Source: Trichodesmium erythraeum GBRTRLIN201
GTDB lineage: Bacteria; Cyanobacteriota; Cyanobacteriia; Cyanobacteriales; Microcoleaceae
NCBI GenBank assembly: GCA_018457135.1
Contig: JAGGDU010000027.1
Location: forward strand, 1-55,669
DNA: 55,669 nucleotides
Direction: 5' to 3'
Numbering within the stretch: the stretch's first letter is position 1; every line of letters starts with the position of its first letter. Below, in pieces: positions 28,800 through 37,792 of this stretch. Under the pieces are notes generated by a model that saw nothing but the letters and a program-made list of their open reading frames with translations, made no database searches and was not told the origin of the DNA. The position numbers and the translations under genes were made by a program.

Positions 28800-29066
28800 A
28801 TGACCAACGATAGTGTTCCGGCGAAAGTCATGGAAATTGTGGCTAAACAACTGGAAAAAGACCAAAAAGAAGTCACGCCAGAATCGAGTTTTGCTAACGA
28901 TCTAGGAGCTGATTCTTTAGATACTGTAGAATTAGTCATGGCATTGGAAGAAGAATTTGGTACAGAGATTCCAGATGAAGAAGCAGAAAAAATTACTACT
29001 GTCCAAGCTGCTGTGGATTATATTCAAAACAAGATGGATGATGGAAAAATAAAACTGGAAAAATAA
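28800..29066 (+). CDS. acpP: Acyl carrier protein
   Basis: Carries growing acyl chains as thioesters on a 4'-phosphopantetheine arm during type II fatty acid synthesis. The attachment site is Ser39 in the invariant [18 protein letters not shown]. The 88-residue length, acidic composition and four-helix layout are normal. It is followed about 700 bases later by fabF in the same direction, a common pairing in bacteria, here split by repeats. The start is fixed by a strong Shine-Dalgarno. Confidence 0.98.
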   Translation: MTNDSVPAKVMEIVAKQLEKDQKEVTPESSFANDLGADSLDTVELVMALEEEFGTEIPDEEAEKITTVQAAVDYIQNKMDDGKIKLEK

Positions 29067-29101
29067 TTATTTACTACTTTAAATGTGTTGGAAAATAGTA
29101 T

Positions 29102-29126
29102 CCCGTTATAGCTTTAGCTTAACGGG
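29102..29126. repeat. Hairpin with IS605-end-like loop after acpP
   Basis: CCCGTTA and TAACGGG pair around the loop TAGCTTTAGCT. The loop region TATAGCTTTAGCTTA matches 13 of 15 positions of the equivalent part of the IS605-type right-end hairpin at 26840-26868, so it may be a solo element end. It lies 36 bases after the acpP stop and could also stop transcription, but no T-run follows. Confidence 0.55.
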
Positions 29127-29188
29127 CTATTAGTTTCTGGGGACTCAGAAAATTAAAGGGTAGCCAAGATTTGAGTGTTTTTTTAGAT

Positions 29189-29292
29189 AGGACTTACCCA
29201 GAAACCTAGTTGATCCACAAAATATCCGCCAGAGCAAAAAAAATAATAATTAGGTCAATAAATACTGTTCATTATTTGGATAGGTAAGTCCT
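29189..29292. repeat. 104-bp MITE-like element with perfect 10-bp inverted ends
   Basis: AGGACTTACC at 29189-29198 and GGTAAGTCCT at 29283-29292 are perfect inverted repeats. The interior has no coding potential. A diverged relative lies at 33404-33500 (shared GAAACC-x-x-GTT, ATTAGG-x-CAATAAA and ATT-x-TTTGG-x-TA-x-GTAAGT). GGACTTAC-type ends are common among cyanobacterial insertion sequences, so it is probably non-autonomous. Confidence 0.65.
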
Positions 29293-29761
29293 TTTCTATT
29301 GACGATTAATGCTATGATATTAAACTTACTCAGTAGTAGTAACTATGAAACTCTCTCACAAAATATTAATAATTAAGATAGAGTATAGCCTTAAATTCCG
29401 ATATTCATGCCTTAAGGCATGAATATCTAAAACTCTCTATTGGTGTTAGGTGAGTCAAAGAATTTCTGATACAAGAAGGTGGTAGATTTAATTCTTTCTA
29501 TCTGTGGAGACCATAGCTTTTTTCAACTTTTGAAGCAGAGAGCTATAAGGTTGAGATAACTAGGGTTATACCTCAACAGTAGTTGTGCAAAGACACTAAT
29601 CATAGTAGAAATATCTGAAATAATTACAAAAAATACACTATATATAGCAGTAATGTGTAAGTCCAGTTCAAGAAGTATAACGCTATAAAACGTCTAAGCC
29701 CAAAGTTTCTGGGTTCTGGGTTCTACGTGTGGAATTTCTGAAAACTAAAAATAAAAAAAAT
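29293..29761. repeat. Spacer before fabF containing a dispersed 81-bp repeat
   Basis: 29583-29663 aligns with 44787-44868 near pyrF, with the shared landmarks TGCAAAG, ACTAATC-x-TAGTA, AATTAC-x-AAAAATA and GTAAGTC at the right end. Weaker similarity extends upstream (GAGACCA). No gene lies in this stretch. The fabF promoter should be within the last 100 bases. Confidence 0.6.
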
Positions 29762-31012
29762 ATGACAAACAAAGAGCTTAAACGGGTAGTTGTCACAGGA
29801 ATGGGTGCAATAACACCAATTGGCAACACTCTGTCTGAATATTGGGATGGTTTATTAAACGGTAAAAGTGGTGTAGACAAAATAACCCTATTTGATAGTT
29901 CTAAACACAAATGTTGTATTGCGGCAGAGGTCAAAGGCTTTGACCCTCTTGAACATATGGATCGCAAACAGGCAAAACACATGGACCGCTTTACTCAGTT
30001 TGCAGTTGCAGCCAGCAAACAGACAATTGCTGATGCAAAATTTGAAATCAACGATCTAAACGCAGAACAGGTGGGAGTAATTATTGGTACTGGGGTGGGT
30101 GGCATTAAAGTCTTAGAAGACCAGCAAGAAATATATTTAAATCGTGGCCCTAATAAGTGTAGTCCTTTTATGATTCCGATGATGATTGCTAATATGGCCG
30201 CAGGTCTAACAGCAATTCATACTGGGGCTAAAGGACCAAATTCTTGTACTATGACTGCTTGTGCTTCTGGGTCAAATGCTATAGGAGATGCTTTCCGTTT
30301 GATCCAAAGAGGATATGCTCAAGCAATGATTTGTGGTGGAACTGAATCTCCAGTAACACCTTTGGGATTAGCAGGATTTTCTTCTGTTAAGGCTTTGTCT
30401 ACTCGTAATGATGACCCCACTTCTGCCAGTCGTCCTTTTGACCGCGATCGCGATGGCTTTGTCATGGGTGAAGGTGCAGGTATTCTAATCTTAGAAGAAT
30501 TAGAATGTGCTCTTAGTAGGGGAGCAAGAATATATGCAGAGATGGTCGGTTATGGTATGACCTGTGATGCCTATCACATGACTTCCCCAGTACCTGATGG
30601 AGAGGGGGCAACTAGAGCTATCCAATTAGCAATGAAAGACGCTGGCTTAACTCCTGCACAAATTAGTTATATAAATGCTCATGGTACCAGTACACGAGCA
30701 AACGATACAACAGAAACAAAAGCCATCAAAAAGGTACTAGGAGAAAGTGCCTCTCAGGTAGCAATTAGTTCAACTAAGTCAATGACTGGCCATTTATTGG
30801 GTGGCTCTGGAGGTATTGAAGCGATCGCTACAGTAATGGCGATCGCCAATGATAAAATCCCACCAACTATTAATTTGGATAATCCTGATCCAGAGTGTGA
30901 CCTAGATTATGTCCCCAAAAAAAGTCGCTCTCAAATAATAGAAGTAGCTTTATCTAATTCATTTGGATTTGGAGGCCATAATGTGACTCTGGCATTTAAA
31001 AAATATCGATAA
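29762..31012 (+). CDS. fabF: 3-oxoacyl-[acyl-carrier-protein] synthase II
   Basis: A condensing enzyme that extends acyl-ACP with malonyl-ACP. The 416-residue product has the thiolase fold with the Cys-His-His triad at Cys167 (TACASGSNAIGDAF), His307 (NAHGTSTRANDTTE) and His344 (STKSMTGHLLGGSGG). The C-terminus has the typical NSFGFGGHN. I chose ATG at 29762, giving MTNKELKRVVVTGMG, because this matches the usual N-terminus. An upstream in-frame GTG at 29729 would add eleven residues without support. It follows acpP in the same direction. Confidence 0.97.
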   Translation: MTNKELKRVVVTGMGAITPIGNTLSEYWDGLLNGKSGVDKITLFDSSKHKCCIAAEVKGFDPLEHMDRKQAKHMDRFTQFAVAASKQTIADAKFEINDLNAEQVGVIIGTGVGGIKVLEDQQEIYLNRGPNKCSPFMIPMMIANMAAGLTAIHTGAKGPNSCTMTACASGSNAIGDAFRLIQRGYAQAMICGGTESPVTPLGLAGFSSVKALSTRNDDPTSASRPFDRDRDGFVMGEGAGILILEELECALSRGARIYAEMVGYGMTCDAYHMTSPVPDGEGATRAIQLAMKDAGLTPAQISYINAHGTSTRANDTTETKAIKKVLGESASQVAISSTKSMTGHLLGGSGGIEAIATVMAIANDKIPPTINLDNPDPECDLDYVPKKSRSQIIEVALSNSFGFGGHNVTLAFKKYR

Positions 31013-33403
31013 ATACTAAAAGAAGGTTTATAGTTTGGAATCTAAAGCTAATAATCATACCTGAATATAACATTTAGCTCGTGATTAGGGATGCTGACGA
31101 TCAAATCATCTTGTGGCCTAATCCCTGATAAGTATTTTAAGTATTTTCCGTGCCTGAGTTTTGCTAATGAGCTTCTCTTAGTGCCGATCACTTTAAGGAC
31201 ATATGTAGTCAAAGGCTTACAAGAATAGCTTGTCAAAATTCGGATATACTCCCCAGGGCCAATGCATATTGTTAATAAACCTGGGGTAATCTCAATAAAC
31301 TTGGTATACCCTTGCTTTTTAACAATATACTTTACTTAAAATTATAGTACTTACAAGCAAATTTAGATAGGTTTTCTCTAAGATAACCTCTCAGTAGATA
31401 AATTTATACGGTGAATTTTCAAGGTATGTTTAGCACTAAAAGTAATAGTATAGGTTGTTAAGGATTAAGTTAGGTTGCTGCGTATCAGTTGTTAGAAAAA
31501 AAATTATTACCGCTTCTATTATTAATAATAACAAAAATTATTATTATTAAAATGTCATAAATATTTTAACCTATAATTTTCATAGTTATCTTCAGACAAA
31601 GCAAAGAATGGTTCATACGAAATACTAAATTTTGACATGGGGTATAAGTGTTATGGAACAATAGGTTTCAAATCAGACAAAAATATATCTGCTATACAAT
31701 TTTTTGATACTCCCTAGCTGTTAGACCCGGAGGGGTTCTTGACAGTAGAAAGTCTTCAGTCCCTTGATGTGTAAAAAGTTAATACTTTTCATTCCGATGA
31801 GAGGAAACTTGATCCTAGCCTTATACTTGACTCCATGCCCATTTTATGCATAACTACTACTGTTCTAAGAAACTTACAATTATTTACATAAATCTCTGAA
31901 GATGCTTGCTGATATGAGTTCTTTTCCTGCTTTAACCTAGCTACATCGGCATTATCAAACTTCCCTGGCAAACCTTTAGTTAATGAACTCCATAATTAGA
32001 TTTCAATTAGCATTTAAGTCACGTAGCATTTAAGTCACGCTTCACAAATTAAGCCACAGTATTCACAATCAAATAAAGCATACTACTAATAGATAATAAT
32101 ACCTCAGGCAGGATAGCAATTTTTGGGTTTAATCTAAACTAAAAGCTTATATAAGTCTAATAGTAATGGGAAATTTTATCTTAGACTTCAGAGATTTGAG
32201 AAGCAATGAAAAAGGATTGTTTTTCATTAACCACAAAACCCCATACTAGAATATAGGCACAAGATTAATTAGCAAAACTTTAATATATACATTCAAAAAA
32301 AACAACTAAAAATCCCCTGCTTATGGAGGAAGCTTTAAACCCAATTTTTCGATAAAAAATCTCAGATGTATTCTGTCAAGAATTCCATAATTTTGATAAG
32401 TCCACTGACTATAAAGTATGAATGGCCTAATAACTTTAATGCTGCAATTAGGAATACTGGGAATAACGACAATTGGATCGGGGAGTAGCATTTAGATTTA
32501 TATTCTCCCTCGGTTATTCTAGGAGACAACAGAGGGTCCTATTCATCAAAATAACTAAAGTTGGCTAAAGTCAGGGTCAGTTGACGACTTATTAAAATCT
32601 GTTGACTTAGAGGCAGTCTGACGTTTCCTCCTTTTCTATTTAATTATCTCGGTTTGTCCCTCTGCGACTGGATAGAACATAGAACTCTGTTCTATTAGAC
32701 AAACAAAAAGTAATAGTTGAACTGGTTTTTTTTTATCTTATTTTCTTGATTATTTCAACCTAGATTTTGGGTGAAGCTATATTCAAAATGTTAATAGTTT
32801 CATTAATATCTCTATCATGGAATGAACTGAAGTTAAAATAATTTAATTTCTTAACATTTAACTCTTTATTTATACCTTTCAATCTACAAAATCTATGTTT
32901 TATTTTTGTGGTTTATTATATGTTTATAACTATAAATTATATACTATATTTATCAAACTTAGCTTCAGTTCGATTCCGCAAATTTTCTCCCATATAAATT
33001 AATGATATAAACCATGAAAGCTTTTATCAAAAAGATATTGGGGTTTAGATATGATGATTATTATACCAGAAAATATGATATTTATAGCAAAATTATTTAA
33101 CATTTTATGACTAAATTAATATAAAAACTATGTCTAAAATAGGCACAAACATATTTAATTTTAGCGTTAAATTTAGAAAGTCATCCCCTGTGTTTTTTGT
33201 ATATTTTAGAAACTCTAGTTTAATGGGATAGTTATTGAAGTATCAGATTTTATAAAATTTACTACATGAGTTTATATTATCAAACTAGCAAAATATATAT
33301 TTACTGAATATTTGATAAGAGTTGCAAAAGTAGGGTGATATAGACAGTATTAATTAGAATTTACTTCACTACAATTTTAGATAATCAATATGATCATTAG
33401 GTA
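31013..33403. other. Long gene-poor spacer between fabF and transketolase
   Basis: No intact gene in this part of a 2.9-kb gap. A minus-strand 60-codon frame (31789-31971) contains DVARLKQEKNSYQQ and MHKMGMESSIRLGSSFLSSE; it resembles transposase debris but I cannot place it. A perfect 16-bp tandem repeat AGCATTTAAGTCACG(T/C) lies at 32009-32040. I found no tRNA or other structured RNA. Confidence 0.5.
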
Positions 33404-33500
33404 GGAATTATGTAGAAACCAGGTTATCAGCAGAAGGTGAGGAGAGAGAACAAAAATAATTAGGACAATAAACCCAGTTGATTGTTTGGGTATGTAAGTA
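33404..33500. repeat. Diverged second copy of the 104-bp MITE-like element
   Basis: Aligns along its length with 29189-29292, including GAAACC near the left end and TTAGGACAATAAA and TTTGGGTATGTAAGTA at the right. The terminal inverted repeats have decayed. It lies about 420 bases upstream of the transketolase start. Confidence 0.55.
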
Positions 33501-33920
33501 TTAATTCTGATGCTTTATGATACATCAAAGCCAAATGTAACTTTTTTTCACTCAACCAGTAAAAGATACGAAAAAATATTGTCGTAGGAAAAACCTCCAA
33601 AAACTCCATAAGTATTGCAAGGAAAGTTTTCTAACCTTCTTAATATTTGCTTGACAAATACTCTCCAAAGTAACTTAAGCAACAGTTAATTAACTTTTCA
33701 TTTAACAATAATAAGTATAGTCAATATCATAAGTTTAACTGCAGATGGCCGGAAAAATTTTAACTTGATAACTTCTCTTGCCTAGAGTTCCCCACAGGTG
33801 AGATGATCTGTAATGTATATGGCTTGAGAAACATTCCAGACAAATATCACTGTAGAAAAATATCTGGTTGATCAGCTCTGGCATTTACACACTTGATTAA
33901 TTATATAGATAACGATAACT
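33501..33920. other. Transketolase upstream region
   Basis: AT-rich leader containing the presumed tkt promoter. I see no convincing -10/-35 pair, no Shine-Dalgarno directly before the ATG, and no gene. Confidence 0.4.
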
Positions 33921-35939
33921 ATGGCTGTTGCAACTCAATCACTTGAAGAACTTTGCATTAACTCTATTCGCTTTTTAGCAATTGATGCAGTCCAAAAAGC
34001 TAATTCTGGCCATCCAGGACTACCAATGGGTGCGGCACCAATGGCCTTTGTCCTTTGGGATAAGTTGATGCGGTTTAACCCCAAAAATCCTAAATGGTTA
34101 AATCGCGATCGCTTTGTTCTCTCTGCTGGCCACGGCTGTATGTTACAGTATGCTTTGATGCACTTGACTGGTTATGACAGTGTACCTATAGAGGAAATTA
34201 AACAATTCCGTCAGTGGAATTCTAAAACTCCTGGCCATCCAGAAAATCATATTACTGAAGGTATTGAAGTTACTACTGGGCCACTAGGACAAGGTATTGC
34301 TAATGCTGTAGGATTAGCTGCAGCTGAAGCTCATTTAGCTGCTGTATTTAATAAGCCAGATTGTAATCTCATTGACCATTATACTTATGTAATTGTGGGT
34401 GATGGTTGTAATATGGAGGGGATTTCTGGTGAAGCTTGCTCCCTTGCCGGACACTGGGGTTTAGGTAAGTTAATTGCTTTCTATGATGATAACCATATCT
34501 CTATTGATGGTCACACTGATATTTCTTTTACTGAAGATGTAGGTAAACGTTTTGAAGCTTATGGTTGGCACGTTCAGCACGTTAGCGATGGTAATACTAA
34601 TTTAGAAGCGATCGCTGAAGCTATTGAAAAAGCAAAAGCAGTTACTGACAAACCTTCCCTAATTAAAGTTACTACTATTATTGGTTACGGTTCTCCTAAT
34701 AAAGCTGATACTCACGATGTACATGGTGCGGCACTAGGTCCTGATGAGGTGGCAGCAACTCGGAAACATCTTGGTTGGGAATATCCAGAGTTTGAGGTTC
34801 CACCAGATGCTCTCAGTCACTTCCGCAAAGCAGTTGAGCGAGGAGCTAAATATGAGGAAGAATGGAATCAATTATTCTCTGAGTATAAGTCTAAGTATCC
34901 TGAAGATGCAGCTACTTTAGAACGGATGGTAAGTGGTAAACTACCTGAAGGTTGGGCGGATGCACTACCTAAATATACTCCTGAAAGTAAGAAAGATGCT
35001 ACTCGTAACCAGTCTGGTGCAACACTCAACGCAATAGCTGGAGTTTTACCAGAATTAATTGGTGGTTCTGCTGACTTGGCTCCTTCTAACAAAACTTTAC
35101 TCAAGGGTTTAGGAGATTTTCAAAAAGGTCAATACCAAAACCGAAATGTGCGCTTTGGGGTTCGGGAACATGGAATGGGAGCAATTTGTAACGGTATTGC
35201 TCTACACGGTTCTGGGTTAATTTCTTATGGTGCAACTTTCTTGGTGTTTACTGACTATATGCGGAACTCTATCCGTTTATCTGCTTTAGCTGAAGCTGGT
35301 GTTATTTGGGTAATGACTCACGACTCCATCGCTTTGGGTGAAGACGGACCGACTCACCAACCAGTTGAACATATTGCATCCTTACGTTTGATTCCACAAC
35401 TGATAGTTATTCGTCCAGCAGATGGTAATGAAACTTCTGGGGCTTATAAGATTGCAGTAGAAAAAGCTAAAGCAAGTCATCCTCAACCGACTCTGTTAGC
35501 ATTATCTCGTCAAGGTTTACCTAATTTAGCTGGTAGTTCTATTGATGCGGTTGCTAAAGGTGCTTATGTGCTTAGTGACAGCGAGGGTACTCCTGACATT
35601 ATTCTTATTGGTACTGGTGGTGAAACTTACCAATGTGTGGAAGCTGGTGAAAAACTTCGTGCTGAAGGTAAGAAGGTTCGGGTAGTTTCTATGCCATGTT
35701 GGGAATTATTTGAAGAGCAGGATGCAGCTTATAAGGAGTCTGTGTTCCCTGCGTCTGTGAAGAAGCGTTTGGCAGTGGAAGCAGGTGTTAGTTTTGGTTG
35801 GCATCGTTATGTGACTGATGAAGGTGCGACTTTGAGTGTTGATACTTTTGGTGCTTCTGCTCCTGGCGGTGTGGTACTGGAAAAGTTTGGATTTACTGTT
35901 GATAACATTGTAGCTAAGGCTAAGGCATTGTTGGGTTAA
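33921..35939 (+). CDS. tkt: Transketolase
   Basis: Thiamine-diphosphate enzyme moving two-carbon ketol units between sugar phosphates in the Calvin cycle and the oxidative pentose phosphate pathway. The 672-residue length is standard. The N-terminal motif [12 protein letters not shown], the ThDP-binding [13 protein letters not shown] with the downstream N of YDDNHIS, and the pyrimidine-domain [12 protein letters not shown] are all intact, as is a C-terminal domain ending [16 protein letters not shown]. It has its own leader and a strong terminator-like palindrome downstream, so it is likely monocistronic. Confidence 0.98.
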   Translation: MAVATQSLEELCINSIRFLAIDAVQKANSGHPGLPMGAAPMAFVLWDKLMRFNPKNPKWLNRDRFVLSAGHGCMLQYALMHLTGYDSVPIEEIKQFRQWNSKTPGHPENHITEGIEVTTGPLGQGIANAVGLAAAEAHLAAVFNKPDCNLIDHYTYVIVGDGCNMEGISGEACSLAGHWGLGKLIAFYDDNHISIDGHTDISFTEDVGKRFEAYGWHVQHVSDGNTNLEAIAEAIEKAKAVTDKPSLIKVTTIIGYGSPNKADTHDVHGAALGPDEVAATRKHLGWEYPEFEVPPDALSHFRKAVERGAKYEEEWNQLFSEYKSKYPEDAATLERMVSGKLPEGWADALPKYTPESKKDATRNQSGATLNAIAGVLPELIGGSADLAPSNKTLLKGLGDFQKGQYQNRNVRFGVREHGMGAICNGIALHGSGLISYGATFLVFTDYMRNSIRLSALAEAGVIWVMTHDSIALGEDGPTHQPVEHIASLRLIPQLIVIRPADGNETSGAYKIAVEKAKASHPQPTLLALSRQGLPNLAGSSIDAVAKGAYVLSDSEGTPDIILIGTGGETYQCVEAGEKLRAEGKKVRVVSMPCWELFEEQDAAYKESVFPASVKKRLAVEAGVSFGWHRYVTDEGATLSVDTFGASAPGGVVLEKFGFTVDNIVAKAKALLG

Positions 35940-36078
35940 TTTTGATGGTGGGTTGTTTATAGCGATCGGCTATCAGTTAGGGTTTAAATTTTTAAGCTAT
36001 TATCTGTAAAGTTTTATGCCTTAATTGTAGTGCTTGCTATATCTGCCTATTAGCTATCTCAAATTATCAATTATAATT

Positions 36079-36108
36079 AAAAGGTTCTCTAGAAATAGGG
36101 AACCTTTT
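36079..36108 (+). terminator. Terminator-like palindrome after tkt
   Basis: AAAAGGTTCTCT (36079-36090) pairs with AGGGAACCTTTT (36097-36108) around a 6-nt loop, with one G-T pair. The right arm supplies the T-run on both strands. A decayed relative with the core GGTTCTCTAGCAATAGG lies at 40013-40029. Confidence 0.7.
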
Positions 36109-36134
36109 AGATTTCATGAAGGAAAATTTAAATA

Positions 36135-36323
36135 ATGCTGGAGCTGTATACTGTAATTGTAATTTCTTTGCTATTGGGTGTGTTGATAGCTATAGCATGG
36201 CAAATTAGAAGTTTTTCTCTGATTATTATTAGTAATTTTTTAGTAGGGTTTTATATGTTTTGGCTAATGCACCAAGGTTGGCTAAACTTTTTACTAAAAA
36301 TGAAGGAAATATCAGGCAATTGA
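36135..36323 (+). CDS. Small two-helix membrane protein
   Basis: A 62-residue hydrophobic protein with two probable membrane helices (TVIVISLLLGVLIAIAW and SLIIISNFLVGFYMFWLM) and a short basic tail. GAAGGA lies about 11 bases upstream of the ATG, which favours real translation. I do not recognise a family. It starts 27 bases after the tkt terminator, so it needs its own promoter or read-through. It could be a chance frame in AT-rich sequence. Confidence 0.5.
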   Translation: MLELYTVIVISLLLGVLIAIAWQIRSFSLIIISNFLVGFYMFWLMHQGWLNFLLKMKEISGN

Positions 36324-36562
36324 TTTTAATTTTTTCTAATATAAAATAACCTAATGACAACAACAGGTGCGAGGTTATGGATAACAAATTGTTAACTTCA
36401 TAAAAAAGATGATTTATATATTATAAATACTTAGCAAGCTACTACTTTTAATGTTACAAGTTGACGTCCCGAATGTGGTTTAAAATATTCTTATTGTTAT
36501 TGATAAAATAATCAAGTTATAATGTTTATTGAAGGCAATATTACTAAATATTGAGGGGCAAA

Positions 36563-37570
36563 ATGAAAGCAGAGCTTCTCAAAAGACTGTTTAGAGCGAT
36601 CGCTAGTTCAGATAACGAAGCGGTTGAGAAATTGATGTTTCTGGCAATAGAAGAGGAACGCAAAAAAGGACATACCCGAATTGCTGAACAGTTAGAGAAT
36701 ATTACTAAAAATAGAAAGAAGTCTAGTACCTCCAAGCCAGGAACTACGTTATCACAGAACTCGAATGAGTTACGACCTCTAAGTGAACTTCCCAAAAGTA
36801 AGAGGTTTGAAAATCCCTTGGTCTCTTATATATCTAGGGATAAGTTGCAGCATTATATGATTTTACCGGAAACTGTAGAAAAACGTTTCCGGCGAATTGA
36901 ACGTGAGTATGTTGCCAGAGATAGACTGGCCCATTATGGTTTGCCCTATAGACAAAAAATTCTGTTGTATGGGCCACCAGGTTGTGGTAAAACTTTAGGT
37001 GCTGAACGTTTAGCGTGGAATACAGGTTTACCTTTGGTAAAAGTTCGCTTTGATGCAATGATCTCGTCTTACTTAGGTGAGACGGCCAGCAATTTAAGAT
37101 CGGTTTTTGATATGGCGAATGAAAGTCCGTGTTTGCTATTTTTAGACGAATGTGACTCTATTGCTAGATCGCGGGAAGATAGTCAGGAAGTAGGAGAGAT
37201 TAAGCGGGTGGTGAATACATTTCTACAAGTTCTTGATGAGTATAGCTCAAATTCTGGTCTTGTAGTAGCAGCAACAAATCTAAATAAGTCTTTAGATACT
37301 GCTCTTTGGAGAAGATTTGACGATTTAATTTTAGTTCCAAAACCAGGGGAAAATGAGCTTCAGAGAATATTAAAACAAACTTTATCTGTTGTGGCAGTTG
37401 GTTCTATTAAATGGGATTTAATTGTTAAACAAATGAGTAATTTTTCTGCTGCTCAAGCTGTTAAAGTAGGTCAAAATGCAGCTAAAAGAGCTATCCTGGA
37501 AAGGGAAGAGTTGGTGATTCACGAACATTTGGAGGAAGTTGTTGCAGAAATAAAAGCTTATTGGAGTTAA
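36563..37570 (+). CDS. AAA+ ATPase paired with a subtilisin-like protease
   Basis: A 335-residue ATPase. The N-terminal 100 residues are helical and charged (LLKRLFRAIASSDNEAVEKL). The AAA+ domain starts near 105, with Walker A GPPGCGKT at 137-144, Walker B LLFLDECDSI with Asp195 and Glu196, sensor-1 VVAATN and an arginine-finger-like RRFDD. I chose ATG at 36563, preceded by GAGGGG, over an in-frame TTG four codons upstream. The downstream gene encodes an S8 protease whose original start lies about 30 bases after this stop, so they form a two-gene unit. AAA/S8 pairs recur in bacteria, sometimes in accessory or defence-like settings; the function is not settled. Confidence 0.88.
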   Translation: MKAELLKRLFRAIASSDNEAVEKLMFLAIEEERKKGHTRIAEQLENITKNRKKSSTSKPGTTLSQNSNELRPLSELPKSKRFENPLVSYISRDKLQHYMILPETVEKRFRRIEREYVARDRLAHYGLPYRQKILLYGPPGCGKTLGAERLAWNTGLPLVKVRFDAMISSYLGETASNLRSVFDMANESPCLLFLDECDSIARSREDSQEVGEIKRVVNTFLQVLDEYSSNSGLVVAATNLNKSLDTALWRRFDDLILVPKPGENELQRILKQTLSVVAVGSIKWDLIVKQMSNFSAAQAVKVGQNAAKRAILEREELVIHEHLEEVVAEIKAYWS

Positions 37571-37792
37571 AGTTTAAAAATAGGGTCAAATAAAGTTCAA
37601 ATGGTAGAAAGACAATAGGGTTATGGAATAGAGTTAATTGCCGAATTAGAAGAAGGATATATCATTGGTGCTTCAGTAGATTTAGAGCTTAGTGAATTAC
37701 AGACAAAAATAGAGAAATTTATTGCAGAAGAAAATAAAAGTGGTGCAGTTGCTGGAATATGGGAAATAATTGATGGTACTAAGAAACCAGAG

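Noticed and set aside
29729-29761. GTG at 29729 as the fabF start
   Set aside because: It adds eleven Lys/Asn-rich residues not typical of FabF; the ATG at 29762 gives the usual N-terminus.
32960-33000. GTTCGATTCCGC as the T-arm of a tRNA
   Set aside because: No matching acceptor, D-arm or anticodon stem can be built around it. No tRNA or rRNA was recognised anywhere in the window.
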